Assembly (NCBI GenBank): GCA_030431975.1
Contig: JAUIHP010000002.1
Location: 1 to 64,000 of the forward strand
From: a bacterium
GTDB taxonomy: Bacteria > Eisenbacteria > RBG-16-71-46 > CAIMUX01
Direction of reading: 5' to 3'
DNA: 64,000 nt
Shown in pieces: positions 54,800-63,307 of the stretch. The notes beneath the pieces were generated by a model. That model saw nothing but the letters and a program-made list of their open reading frames with translations. It did not search any database and was not told the origin of the DNA. Made by a program: the position numbers and the translations under genes. Position 1 is the first letter of the stretch. Each line of letters begins with the position of its first letter.

Positions 54800-56504
54800 A
54801 GTCGATCTCCCGCAGTTTCAGCTGAACGCGCTCCTGTCCACGGTATCGGTTCACCGTCGGGGTGAAGGCCAGCTGTAAGTTGACTCCACGGGACGGGACA
54901 GAGCCCGCAAACTCTCCGAGCCCGAATCCGATGCAGTCAATCCGGTTGCCTCCGGTCCACGCCTGAAGTTTCAGGTGCCTTTCGGCAAGGACTCGGGCTC
55001 CCCGGCAAAGAGCGCGGCCGGTGAAGAGCGGCTCCGCGTTGCCTTCGCCGAACGGACCCAGGCGCTCGAGCCAGCGCGCCAGTTCGATGTCGCATTCACC
55101 CGGTTCGAGCACTCCGTCCAGGTCCAACCGGGGATCGTAGAGTCCGTCGACGAGAGAGCGGGACCTGGAGACGACCGCCTCCTGAAAGGCCGGGAACGCG
55201 TCCGGAACCATGGAGAACCCCGCGGCCCGGCGGTGGCCGCCAAAACCCAAAAGGTGCTCCGCTCCCTGCTCGAGAATCGGGAGGAGGTTGACGCCTTCGG
55301 GAGCCCGGGCCGATCCGCGGGCCACCTCCCCCTGCAACGAAACGAGAAGGACCGGCACCCCGTACTGACCGACGAGCCGGGAGGCGGCGATTCCCAGAAC
55401 CCCGGGATGCCATTCGGCAGAACCGAGCACGACCGCGTTCGAGCCGGGCGGCTCCGGAAGTTCGGCGAGCGCATCGATCGACTCCTGCTGCACCCGTTCG
55501 TTGAGTCCCTTCCTCTCGTTGTTGACCTCTTCCAACTGTCGCGCCAGGGTCCGCGCGGCCGCCAGGTCGTCCGAGGTCAGAAGTTCGAATGCACAGGTCG
55601 GGTCTCCGAGTCGGCCCGCGGCGTTGAGGCGCGGCGCGAGGGAAAAGGCAATGTGGCTCGAGTCGAGCAACTTGTCGGTCAACCTGGCTTCGTCGATCAA
55701 CGCCTGAAAGGCGGGGCGACGGCGAACTCGCAACACCCGGATGCCGTAGTGGGCGAAGACTCGGTTTTCGTCCCGGAGCGGGACGACGTCGGCCACCGTT
55801 CCCAACGCAACAAGGTCGAGCTGATTGAAGAGGAAGCGTCGGTCCTCCTCCGTTCCGTGTCGCTCGAGCCATCCCTGAAGGAACTTGAAGCAGACCCCGA
55901 CCGCGGCGAGATCAGCAAACGGATAGCGGTCGCCGCTTCGTCGAGGGTTGATCAGCGCAGTCGCCGGGGGAAGTTTGGCTTCCGGCATGTGATGGTCGCA
56001 GACGATGACGTCGACGCCCAACTCCCGCGCTCTTTCGATGGGTTCGTGCGCGGTCGTCCCGCAGTCCGCGACGATGATGAGACGCGATCCGGCGGCATGG
56101 GTCCGCTCCACCGCACCGACATTGAGGCCATACCCGTCTTCGAGGCGATTGGGGAGCATGCACTCCACGGAAAGACCACGCCGACCGAGAACGCGGGCAA
56201 AGAGCGAGGTCGACGTAATCCCGTCGACGTCGTAGTCGCCGAACACGACCACGCTTTCGTCACCCTGCGCGGCCTTCTCCAAACGCTCGACGGCGACATC
56301 CATGTCGGTGAGAAGAAAGGGATCGTGGAGATCATCGACCTGTGGACGCAGGAAGCGTTCCACCCCATCGTCGGTGCGCACACCCCGATTCCAAAGGGTG
56401 GTCAGGACGGGCGTGGGAACCCCCCATTTCCGGCAGAGACGGTCCCATTCCTCCGGAGGACGTTCCTCGGGCAGGACCCATTGCGATTTACTGTTCGTAG
56501 CCAT
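54792..56504 (-). CDS. recJ: Single-stranded-DNA-specific exonuclease RecJ
   Basis: A ~570-residue 5'-3' exonuclease acting in RecF-pathway repair. The DHH-family metal motifs are FGDYDVDGITS, ADCGT, CDHHMPE and DLVALGTVADVVPL; DHHA1 has LLGFGGHRRAAGFS, followed by the OB fold (LKLQAWTGGNRID). The start is uncertain between the ATG at 56504 and a GTG at 56531; I use the ATG because a promoter predicted just upstream would leave almost no leader for the GTG. It overlaps rel at its 3' end and diverges from the methyltransferase gene. Confidence 0.95.
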   Translation of the reverse strand: MATNSKSQWVLPEERPPEEWDRLCRKWGVPTPVLTTLWNRGVRTDDGVERFLRPQVDDLHDPFLLTDMDVAVERLEKAAQGDESVVVFGDYDVDGITSTSLFARVLGRRGLSVECMLPNRLEDGYGLNVGAVERTHAAGSRLIIVADCGTTAHEPIERARELGVDVIVCDHHMPEAKLPPATALINPRRSGDRYPFADLAAVGVCFKFLQGWLERHGTEEDRRFLFNQLDLVALGTVADVVPLRDENRVFAHYGIRVLRVRRRPAFQALIDEARLTDKLLDSSHIAFSLAPRLNAAGRLGDPTCAFELLTSDDLAAARTLARQLEEVNNERKGLNERVQQESIDALAELPEPPGSNAVVLGSAEWHPGVLGIAASRLVGQYGVPVLLVSLQGEVARGSARAPEGVNLLPILEQGAEHLLGFGGHRRAAGFSMVPDAFPAFQEAVVSRSRSLVDGLYDPRLDLDGVLEPGECDIELARWLERLGPFGEGNAEPLFTGRALCRGARVLAERHLKLQAWTGGNRIDCIGFGLGEFAGSVPSRGVNLQLAFTPTVNRYRGQERVQLKLREIDFV

Positions 56505-56552
56505 GCGATTCGTTTTCCGATGAGACTTCACAACCCCGTCTCTATTCGCGTA

Positions 56553-56582
56553 ACCTTAGCGTTTCCTTGAACTTCAGGTCAA
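56553..56582 (-). promoter_or_regulatory. Likely sigma-70 promoter for recJ-rel
   Basis: TTGACC (56577-56582) and TAAGGT (56553-56558) on the minus strand, 18 bases apart, match the consensus well at -35 and partly at -10. They lie in the divergent gap between recJ and the methyltransferase gene, about 50 bases before the recJ ATG. Confidence 0.45.
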
Positions 56583-56637
56583 TTGAGCGCGCTGTGGTGT
56601 CCCGTACCGGTCATCTCTGCGGGCAGAGAACCCGGAC

Positions 56638-58131
56638 GTGCCCCGAACGAAGAAACATCGTGAGCCCCGCCGTTTCGAGGCCAGGATCGAAAGCCTGGCC
56701 TTCGGAGGGAAGGGCGTCGCTCGCATCGACGGCAAAGTCGCCTTCGTTCCCCGGGCCTTCCCCGGGGAGGAGGTCGTCGTCGAGGTCGTCGGTCGCCGGA
56801 AGAAATTCGACCGAAGCCGGCTCATCTCCGTGGAGGTCGCCTCGCCTGACCGGCGGCCCGCCGTCTGCTCCCACGTCGCCGTCTGTGGCGGATGCGCGAC
56901 CCAGGAACTCGACTACCCACGTCAACTCGAGGCCAAAGCTCAGCAGGTTCGTGATTGTTTGCAGCGGATCGGGGATCTTCAGGTTCCCGAGTGGGCGCCC
57001 CCCATCGGCTCTCCGCGGGAGTTCCGCTACCGGAACAAGATGGACTTCACCTTTGCCCATCGCGCCTGGATCGAGGCCGGTCCCCCGGAAGGCGAGCTAC
57101 CGTCCCCGGCGCTCGGGCTCCACGTTCCCGGTCGCTTCGACGGAGTCTTCGACCTGGAGGTCTGCCACCTCTGCTCTCAGCGAGTCGTCGAAACCGTCCG
57201 TCATGTCCGCGCGTTCGCACGTCACCACCAACTCCCCGCCTATTTCAGTCGCAACGACACGGGACTCCTTCGGCACCTGATCACCCGGGAGGGCCACCAC
57301 ACCGGAGAGTTGCTCGTCGGTCTCGTCGTCCGTGAGCCCGACGACGTCTTGGCCGAATTCGGCTCATACCTGGCCGAACGGATCGACGGACTGACCGGCG
57401 TCGTCCTCGTCGTCAATCGGACCAAAGCCACCATTGCCCGGGGCGACGAAGAGATCGTGCTGCACGGCCGCGACCACATTCACGAGCGGTTGGGCGGCCG
57501 ACTCTTTCGCGTCGCGGCCCAGTCGTTCTTTCAGACGAACACGGAAGGAGCCGAGACGCTGGTCCAAGCCATCCGTGAGCGGCCGGAAGCACAGGGGAAA
57601 CATCTTCTCGATCTCTATTGCGGAGCGGGCACACTCGGTCTTTGTCTGGCCGACCGGTTCGAACGGATCACGGGCATCGAGCAGAACGAAGCGGCAGTCG
57701 CCGACGCGCGCGAGAACGCGCGTCTGAACGGAATCGATCACACCTCGTTCGAAAGCGGAGACGTCCTCGATTGGCTTCGGACACGGGGCACCGGTCGGGG
57801 ATCGAACCTGGCGACCGAATCGGACTCGGTTATGGGGTCGCAGGCCGGCGGCGCCGAGGCTACGGACGGGTTACCCGTTGAAACATTCGACACGGTCATT
57901 GTGGATCCGCCGCGGGCGGGCCTGCACCCGAAGGCTCTGCGCCTTCTTCCCCACCTCGGGGCGAAGCATCTCATCTACGTCTCGTGCAATCCGTCGACCC
58001 TGGCCCGCGACGCCTCCGAGCTGGCCGGGCACGGCTTCGTCCCCAAAGCGCTCCGGATCGTCGACATGTTCCCGCAGACCGGGCACGTCGAGTCCGTTCT
58101 CGTCTTCGACGCTCCCCAGCACCCATCCTAA
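56638..58131 (+). CDS. rlmD: RNA (uracil-5-)-methyltransferase, RlmD/TrmA family
   Basis: A 497-residue SAM-dependent enzyme. An N-terminal TRAM domain (ESLAFGGKGVARIDGKVAFV) precedes the iron-sulphur Cys set (CSHVAVCGGC, later CHLC). The methyltransferase part has QSFFQTN, LDLYCGAGTLGL, DPPRAGLHP and the catalytic Cys in YVSCNPSTLARD. The iron-sulphur cysteines point to the 23S rRNA branch (RlmD/RlmCD). Between GDVLDWLR and TVIVDPPR sits a ~30-residue Gly/Ser/Ala-rich extra loop. The GTG at 56638 has only a weak ribosome site. Confidence 0.93.
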   Translation: MPRTKKHREPRRFEARIESLAFGGKGVARIDGKVAFVPRAFPGEEVVVEVVGRRKKFDRSRLISVEVASPDRRPAVCSHVAVCGGCATQELDYPRQLEAKAQQVRDCLQRIGDLQVPEWAPPIGSPREFRYRNKMDFTFAHRAWIEAGPPEGELPSPALGLHVPGRFDGVFDLEVCHLCSQRVVETVRHVRAFARHHQLPAYFSRNDTGLLRHLITREGHHTGELLVGLVVREPDDVLAEFGSYLAERIDGLTGVVLVVNRTKATIARGDEEIVLHGRDHIHERLGGRLFRVAAQSFFQTNTEGAETLVQAIRERPEAQGKHLLDLYCGAGTLGLCLADRFERITGIEQNEAAVADARENARLNGIDHTSFESGDVLDWLRTRGTGRGSNLATESDSVMGSQAGGAEATDGLPVETFDTVIVDPPRAGLHPKALRLLPHLGAKHLIYVSCNPSTLARDASELAGHGFVPKALRIVDMFPQTGHVESVLVFDAPQHPS

Positions 58132-58210
58132 GTTTCCGCTGAAGTGCAACCCGGCGGATCCCGGCTCCGTAGTCCCTGACAGCACCACTTTTTCCTACTG
58201 GAGGACTCAA

Positions 58211-58765
58211 ATGGTCAAGCAGCTTTTCTGGACCCTGGTTTCGGTCATCGTCTTCAGCTCCTCGGCCCTGGCCGGCGAAAGCTGGATTCACATCCGGATC
58301 GTTGACGAAGACATCGACGGTGACCGCGTCAGCATCAACATGCCCGTCGATCTCGTCGAATCGATGCTCCCCATGATCGAGACGAAGGAGCTTCGCGAAG
58401 GCCGGATCAAGATCAACAACCGGGAGTTCACCGGTGAAGATCTACGAGAGTTCTGGTCCGCCATCCGGAAGGCCGACGACGGCGAGTTCCTGACCATGGA
58501 ATCGAATGATGCCGAGGTTCGCGTCTCCAAGAAGGACGGCCTCCTGTTGGTTCGGGCGGAAGACCGGGACGATGACGAGTACGTCGACCTGCAGATTCCC
58601 ATTCCCGTCGTGGACGCTCTTCTCTCCTCCGATGACGACGAACTCGATCTGCTGGCCGGCCTCGACGCACTGCAGGAGCACGGGCACCAGATCAGCGTCA
58701 CGGTCAACGATGACCACACCGCGCTGCTCGTTTGGATCGACGACGACCCGGACAGCGACCGCTAA
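58211..58765 (+). CDS. Small exported protein with two internal beta repeats (unknown)
   Basis: A 184-residue protein with a signal peptide (LFWTLVSVIVFSSSALAGES). It has two related segments: IHIRIVDEDIDGDRVSINMPVDLVESML and, further on, VRVSKKDGLLLVRAEDR..DLQIPIPVVDALL, each a strand-turn-strand pair ending in a hydrophobic Pro-containing helix start. The protein is strongly acidic. No named family is recognised. The ATG at 58211 has GGAGG six bases upstream. The downstream gene encodes a protein with the same two-part pattern, so the pair likely arose by duplication. Confidence 0.75.
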   Translation: MVKQLFWTLVSVIVFSSSALAGESWIHIRIVDEDIDGDRVSINMPVDLVESMLPMIETKELREGRIKINNREFTGEDLREFWSAIRKADDGEFLTMESNDAEVRVSKKDGLLLVRAEDRDDDEYVDLQIPIPVVDALLSSDDDELDLLAGLDALQEHGHQISVTVNDDHTALLVWIDDDPDSDR

Positions 58766-58798
58766 GACCTTTAAGGAAGTAGTGACAGAGGGAACCGT

Positions 58799-58829
58799 GG
58801 CCGCGATTTCACTTCCGTGAGTCGCGGCC
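58799..58829 (+). other. Hairpin between the two small exported-protein genes
   Basis: GGCCGCGA (58799-58806) and TCGCGGCC (58822-58829) are perfect 8-base arms around a 15-base loop. No U-tract follows. It could terminate or stabilise the upstream message. Confidence 0.4.
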
Positions 58830-58866
58830 GAATTCAACGGATCGCGCGGAACTTCGGGAGGCCACC

Positions 58867-59292
58867 ATGTCCTGGAAGAAGATCGGGATCGTCTTCAGCG
58901 CCCTCTTCCTCATCAGTCTGACCTTCGTCGGGTGGGTGAAAGCAAATGGCTTCGACCGCAGCCTTCGGGTCGCCGTTCACGACTCCGAGCTCGACTTGGC
59001 GGTTCGCGTTCCGGTCGTCTTCGTCCGCTTGGGCCTGAACGTCGTCCCGGACCGTGTCCTGGACGAAGTCCGCAGGGAACTGGAGCCCCACAGCGCCGCC
59101 ATCGAGGTGTTCCTCGACGGAATTGATCGGTGCGACTCTGCCGAACTCGTCCGGATCGACGGCGCAGACGAATACGTCCGCATCACCGTCCATCAAGGAT
59201 GCTTGCGCGTCGATGTCGAAGGAGATGCGGAAAGCATCTGCCTGGAAGTCCCGCTCGCGGCAGTCGACGCAGTTTGGAACCGGATCGGCTGA
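58867..59292 (+). CDS. Small membrane-anchored/exported protein related to the preceding one
   Basis: A 141-residue protein with an N-terminal hydrophobic segment (IGIVFSALFLISLTFVGWV). Its two halves, LRVAVHDSELDLAVRVPVVFVRLGL and VRITVHQGCLRVDVEG..ICLEVPLAAVDAVW, mirror the two segments of the protein encoded just upstream. It contains three cysteines. Unknown function; probably works with its neighbour. The ATG at 58867 has GGGAGG seven bases upstream. Confidence 0.75.
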   Translation: MSWKKIGIVFSALFLISLTFVGWVKANGFDRSLRVAVHDSELDLAVRVPVVFVRLGLNVVPDRVLDEVRRELEPHSAAIEVFLDGIDRCDSAELVRIDGADEYVRITVHQGCLRVDVEGDAESICLEVPLAAVDAVWNRIG

Positions 59293-59302
59293 GCCCCCCT
59301 CT

Positions 59303-59357
59303 CGTCGGCACGCCGTCGGCACGCCGTCGGCACGTTGTCGGTCCTTTGTCGGTTCCT
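59303..59357. repeat. 11-bp tandem array, five units, 3' of a small gene
   Basis: CGTCGGCACGC at 59303, 59314 and 59325 (last base T), then degenerate copies at 59336 and 59347. It starts ten bases after a stop codon and lies between two convergent genes. It has the same 11-bp period as the array behind tamB. Confidence 0.88.
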
Positions 59358-59369
59358 GCGCGAAGACGA

Positions 59370-61292
59370 CTATCCGGGTCCCATCTCCTGTCCGTTGCGG
59401 GCTCTCTCCAGATACTCGCGAGCCCGCGCATCGTCCGGCTGAATGCTGAGGACCGTTTCCCAAGCAGAAGCCGCATCCTCGTAGCGTGCGCCCTGGTGCA
59501 ACGTGATCGCCTTCTGGATCCAGGCGACGCGGTGCCGGGGCAGCCGCGCGAGGATTCCGTCGAGACGCTCCACCGCCGCTTCTCCGTTTCCGGTCTCGCG
59601 TAGGAGAATGGCCAGGTTGATGACCGGCCCCGGATCCAACGGGTCGAGCATGGTCGCCGTTTCCAAAGCCTGCACGGCTTCGCCGGACCGATTCGATTGT
59701 TTGAGAATGAAGGCCAGGTTCATGAAAGACGGAATGTGCTCGGACTCGATCTCGAGCGTCCGCCGGAAGTAACGCTCCGCGGCCTCCAGCTCACCGGACT
59801 GCATCGCGGTCTGACCGAGTTGATAGTGCGCTTCATAAAAGTCCGGCGCATCTGCGATGACTCCGCGTAACTCTTCGACTGCCTGAACCCGCTCCCCGAC
59901 AAAGAGGTGATACTGGGCCAAGGCCAGTCGGCCGCGCAGAGAGACCAGGCTGCCGGTCTCCGATCCCCCGACGTAGCCCAGGCTGCGCAGCTTCTCCATC
60001 ATTTCACCGTCGACCTGGTTGGCCGCTTCCAGAAGTTGCTTCTTTCGGGCCTCGGACCACGCCGGGTCACGATAACTGGCGACGGTGGTGAGTTCGGGGC
60101 TCTCGATGAAGGCGTCGGTCCGACTCCGCCCACGAAAGTCGTCGGCCACCGGTAGGTCCAAGAGCGTGAGCAGCGTCGGCAGGACGTCAAAGATCGTCAC
60201 GTCCGGCAACGAGGCCCCCGCCCGCACGCCGGGACCGGCCAGAAGAAACACGCCTTCGATGTCGTGCCAAAGGGCCGCCGTACGGTAGTCCTGGTTCGCC
60301 CTTTCTTCCATCGGCCGCTGATCCCCGGCAAGAAAGCCGTGGTCTGAAACGATCATGACGTAGGCATCTTCCGGAAGCTCTTCGAGCAGGCGTCCCAACT
60401 CCGTGTCGGCCTGGCGGAGGAAAGAGTCGACGGTCTGTCCATACTTCTCGTGCTCTTCCTCGGATGTGTACGGGTAGGACGGCGGCGCATAGCGCATGTA
60501 CATGTGGCCGGCCGTGTCGGTCCCTTCGTAGTAGACGGCAACCAGGTCCGTTGGATCGGCGAGCAGCTGAAGTCCGGCCGTCGTCACGTTTTTCATCGTG
60601 GAGTAGATGTGCCGAAAATGGCCGATGGGATCGTTGAAATCGTGGCTGTCCGCGCGGTTCCACTCCTCCGGAGTGATTTTCATGAAACGGGCGGCGTCCT
60701 CGATGGTGACATCGGCGGGTTCGAGCAGCTGGGGCCTGAGATCTGCAGCCAATTCCCGGGGATAGGTCAGTTCCTCCTCCTCTTCCCGGTTGGAGACGAA
60801 GGCATGCGCGAGGACGCGGTCCGAGACGATTTGGCCCCGAACCTTTTCCGCCGGCCAGCTGGCCCACCAACCGACCACACCGACGTCCCGCCCCCGTTCC
60901 GAGAGCAGATTCCAGAAAGCTTTGGCCAGCCGGTGGCGACTCGTGATGACGATCGGATCCCCCGTCGTCGGGTCAGGGACGGTGAAGTCGATGACACCGT
61001 GGTCGTCCGGGCCGTACCCCGTCGCGATCGTCGTCCAGATGACGGGAGAAATGATCGGCTGGATCGATTTCATGCGCGCCCGAACACCCCGGGCAACCAG
61101 GGACGAGATGTTCGGGAGCTCGCCACGGTCCATGAGCGGTTTCATGACGTCCCAGTCAGCGCCGTCGAGCCCGACGAGCAGAACCTTGGGTTTGGACTGG
61201 GGCGCGGGTTCGGAACAACCGGCGACGAAAACGAGAATGATAGAGGCGGACAACACAGCCACCAGACGGATCGAACGGACGGGCCCTCGCAA
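59370..61292 (-). CDS. Lipoprotein with alkaline-phosphatase-superfamily domain and TPR tail
   Basis: A 640-residue probable lipoprotein. The lipobox VAGC at Cys26 follows a hydrophobic segment. Residues ~40-420 are a type I phosphodiesterase/AlkP-superfamily domain: VGLDGADWDVM (metal Asp), SPVIWTTIATG (nucleophile Thr), GTDTAGHMYM and VSDHGFLAG (metal Asp/His). Residues ~450-635 are TPR repeats (FYEAHYQLGQTAMQSGE). Substrates could be nucleotide phosphodiesters, lipids or envelope glycans; not resolvable. The TTG at 61292, with AGGAAG eight bases upstream, gives the complete signal peptide; longer frames run into other DNA. It diverges from the methionine-folate gene. Confidence 0.85.
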   Translation of the reverse strand: MRGPVRSIRLVAVLSASIILVFVAGCSEPAPQSKPKVLLVGLDGADWDVMKPLMDRGELPNISSLVARGVRARMKSIQPIISPVIWTTIATGYGPDDHGVIDFTVPDPTTGDPIVITSRHRLAKAFWNLLSERGRDVGVVGWWASWPAEKVRGQIVSDRVLAHAFVSNREEEEELTYPRELAADLRPQLLEPADVTIEDAARFMKITPEEWNRADSHDFNDPIGHFRHIYSTMKNVTTAGLQLLADPTDLVAVYYEGTDTAGHMYMRYAPPSYPYTSEEEHEKYGQTVDSFLRQADTELGRLLEELPEDAYVMIVSDHGFLAGDQRPMEERANQDYRTAALWHDIEGVFLLAGPGVRAGASLPDVTIFDVLPTLLTLLDLPVADDFRGRSRTDAFIESPELTTVASYRDPAWSEARKKQLLEAANQVDGEMMEKLRSLGYVGGSETGSLVSLRGRLALAQYHLFVGERVQAVEELRGVIADAPDFYEAHYQLGQTAMQSGELEAAERYFRRTLEIESEHIPSFMNLAFILKQSNRSGEAVQALETATMLDPLDPGPVINLAILLRETGNGEAAVERLDGILARLPRHRVAWIQKAITLHQGARYEDAASAWETVLSIQPDDARAREYLERARNGQEMGPG

Positions 61293-61304
61293 CTCAGGAA
61301 CTTC

Positions 61305-61325
61305 CTTTCTTCGATGTCGAGAAAG
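61305..61325. promoter_or_regulatory. Near-perfect palindrome between divergent genes (candidate operator)
   Basis: CTTTCTTCGATGTCGAGAAAG has arms CTTTCT(T)CGA and TCGAGAAAG that differ by one extra T. It sits in the 87-base gap between the AlkP lipoprotein gene and the homocysteine methyltransferase gene, a suitable place for a regulator site. Confidence 0.4.
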
Positions 61326-61379
61326 GGTGAGTATACGAGGCTGGAAGCGATAGTTCGTTAGTGAATCTCGGAGGGTGAC

Positions 61380-63278
61380 GTGGGAAAGCGAGAACTCTTC
61401 CTCGACAGGCTCAAGAGCGGCCCGACTCTCGTCGACGGGGCGATGGGAACCGTCCTGTACGATCGCGGCGTCTACATCAACCGCTGCTTCGACGAATTGA
61501 ATATCGCCCAGCCGACTTTGGTCACCGAGGTTCATCGCGACTACCTGCGCGCAGGGGCCGAGGTCATCGAGACGAACACCTTCGGCGCGAACCGGGTCAA
61601 GCTGGCCGCCCACGGGCTCGAAGACTCCCTCGAACTCATCAATCGGAAGGGTGTCGAGCTGGCCCGACAAGCCGTTGAGGACTCCAAGAAGGAAGCCTTC
61701 GTCGCAGGCTCCGTGGGACCGATGGGAAATCCGAGGCACACCCTCGATCTGGATCTGGGAACCCTTCGCGACATCTATGACGAACAGATCCGCGTTCTCG
61801 TCGACGCCGGGATCGACGTCCTCTTTATCGAGACGATCTCGCGTCGGGAAGAAATGGCCGCGGCTTTGGGCGCCGCCCGTGACCATTCCGACCTGCCGGT
61901 GGTCGCCCTCATGACCTTCGGGGATGACGGCCACACCGTTCAGGGAGAGTCTCCGGCCAATCTCGCCCGTTGGATGCGCAGCCTGGGCGCGGATGTCGTC
62001 GGTTGCAACTGCTCGACCGGGCCCCGCCTCATGCTCGACGTTCTCACAGAGATGCGGAAGGCCGGAGATGACCTCCTACTGGCCGCCCTTCCCAACGCCG
62101 GCGCTCCCGAGTTCGTCGAAGGGCGCGCGATCTACTTTTCGTCTCCGGAGTACATGGGTACCTACGCCCGCCGCTTCGTCCGAAGCGAGGATGTCGCGTT
62201 GGTCGGTGGGTGTTGCGGGACCACTCCAGAGCATGTCCGAAACATGCATGGTGCGCTCAAGTCCATTCAGGGGACGAAAGTGACGCTGGTCGAAAGCTCG
62301 GACGAAAACTCCGGTCCCGACGAGCCGGTGGAAGCCGTACCGCTACCGGAAAGGAGCCGGCTGGCCCGACGTCTGAGCGAGGGACACTTCGTCACTTCCG
62401 TGGAGATCTCTCCCCCCCGCGGCGTCGACCCGACCAAGGTTCTCTCGGCGGTCAGCAAGCTGCGGGATGCGGGCGTCGACGCCGTCAACATTCCGGACGG
62501 ACCTCGGGCTTCGGCCCGGATGAGCCCGATGGCCCTTTCGGCGCTCATCACCCAACAGGTCGGGATCGAGACCATTCTTCATTACTGCTGTCGTGACCGA
62601 AACCTCCTCGGAATGCAGTCCGACCTACTGGGTACTCATGCGTTGGGAATCCGGAACCTCATCATCATCACGGGGGATCCGCCGAAGTTGGGCGACTACC
62701 CGCAGGCAACGCCGGTCTTCGACGTCGACTCGATCGGACTGACCGAGATCGTCGAACGGCTGAACCACGGGCTGGACCTCGGAGCCAAATCACTCGGTGC
62801 ACCCACGTCGTTCTTCGTTGGAGTCGGCGTCAACCCCGGCGCCATCAATCTCGATCACGAGATCGACCGCTTCCGCCAAAAGGTCCAGGCCGGCGCGAAC
62901 TGCGCCTACACGCAGCCCGTCTTCGATCCGAAGCGCCTCTTCACGTTTCTCGAGAGAACCGAGGACATCGACATTCCCATCCTCGTCGGAATCCTCCCAC
63001 TCAACAGCCACCGCAACGCAGAGTTCTTCCACAACGAAGTCCCGGGGATGGACGTTCCGGACGATGTGCGGGCCAGGATGAAAGAAGCTGGAAGCGGTGA
63101 CGAGGCCAAACGCGTCGGGGTCGAGATTGCGAAGGAAGCGCTCGCCAAGGCACGATCCTCGTCCCGCATCCGCGGCGCCTACGTCATGCCGCCGTTCGGC
63201 CGGGCTGCGCGCGCTCTGGACGTGCTCGGAGATCTTCTCGCGGAAACCGCAGCGGGGCCGGCCACGCAAACCCGATAG
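61380..63278 (+). CDS. Bifunctional homocysteine S-methyltransferase / methylenetetrahydrofolate reductase
   Basis: A 632-residue fusion. Residues ~1-300 are a Pfam-type homocysteine S-methyltransferase barrel (VDGAMGTVL start) with the zinc cysteines Cys211 (GCNCSTG), Cys278 and Cys279 (GGCCGTTPEH). Residues ~330-620 are a 5,10-methylene-THF reductase (FAD barrel): ETSVEISPPRG-like VTSVEISPPRG, IIITGDPP, and GANCAYTQPVFD. This YitJ-like layout makes methyl-THF and may pass it to methionine synthesis. It lacks the cobalamin domains of full MetH. The GTG at 61380 has GGAGG five bases upstream. An 18-bp repeat overlaps its stop. Confidence 0.93.
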   Translation: MGKRELFLDRLKSGPTLVDGAMGTVLYDRGVYINRCFDELNIAQPTLVTEVHRDYLRAGAEVIETNTFGANRVKLAAHGLEDSLELINRKGVELARQAVEDSKKEAFVAGSVGPMGNPRHTLDLDLGTLRDIYDEQIRVLVDAGIDVLFIETISRREEMAAALGAARDHSDLPVVALMTFGDDGHTVQGESPANLARWMRSLGADVVGCNCSTGPRLMLDVLTEMRKAGDDLLLAALPNAGAPEFVEGRAIYFSSPEYMGTYARRFVRSEDVALVGGCCGTTPEHVRNMHGALKSIQGTKVTLVESSDENSGPDEPVEAVPLPERSRLARRLSEGHFVTSVEISPPRGVDPTKVLSAVSKLRDAGVDAVNIPDGPRASARMSPMALSALITQQVGIETILHYCCRDRNLLGMQSDLLGTHALGIRNLIIITGDPPKLGDYPQATPVFDVDSIGLTEIVERLNHGLDLGAKSLGAPTSFFVGVGVNPGAINLDHEIDRFRQKVQAGANCAYTQPVFDPKRLFTFLERTEDIDIPILVGILPLNSHRNAEFFHNEVPGMDVPDDVRARMKEAGSGDEAKRVGVEIAKEALAKARSSSRIRGAYVMPPFGRAARALDVLGDLLAETAAGPATQTR

Positions 63279-63306
63279 GATCGCGACGCCCGATAGGATC
63301 GCGACG
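63271..63306. repeat. 18-bp tandem duplication across a stop codon
   Basis: Two exact copies of CCCGATAGGATCGCGACG (63271-63288 and 63289-63306). The first contains the TAG stop of the bifunctional methionine-folate gene; the second ends one base before the 3' end of the convergent TPR gene. Confidence 0.93.
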
Positions 63307-63307
63307 T

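Noticed and set aside
54975-56570. 531-codon plus-strand frame opposite recJ
   Set aside because: RecJ motifs on the other strand are complete; this frame has no domain and no ribosome site.
59293-59369. Rho-independent terminator
   Set aside because: No stem with a U-tract; only the 11-bp array lies here.
61293-61379. SAM riboswitch upstream of the methionine-folate gene
   Set aside because: The gap is 87 bases and includes the divergent gene's ribosome site; no riboswitch core is seen.
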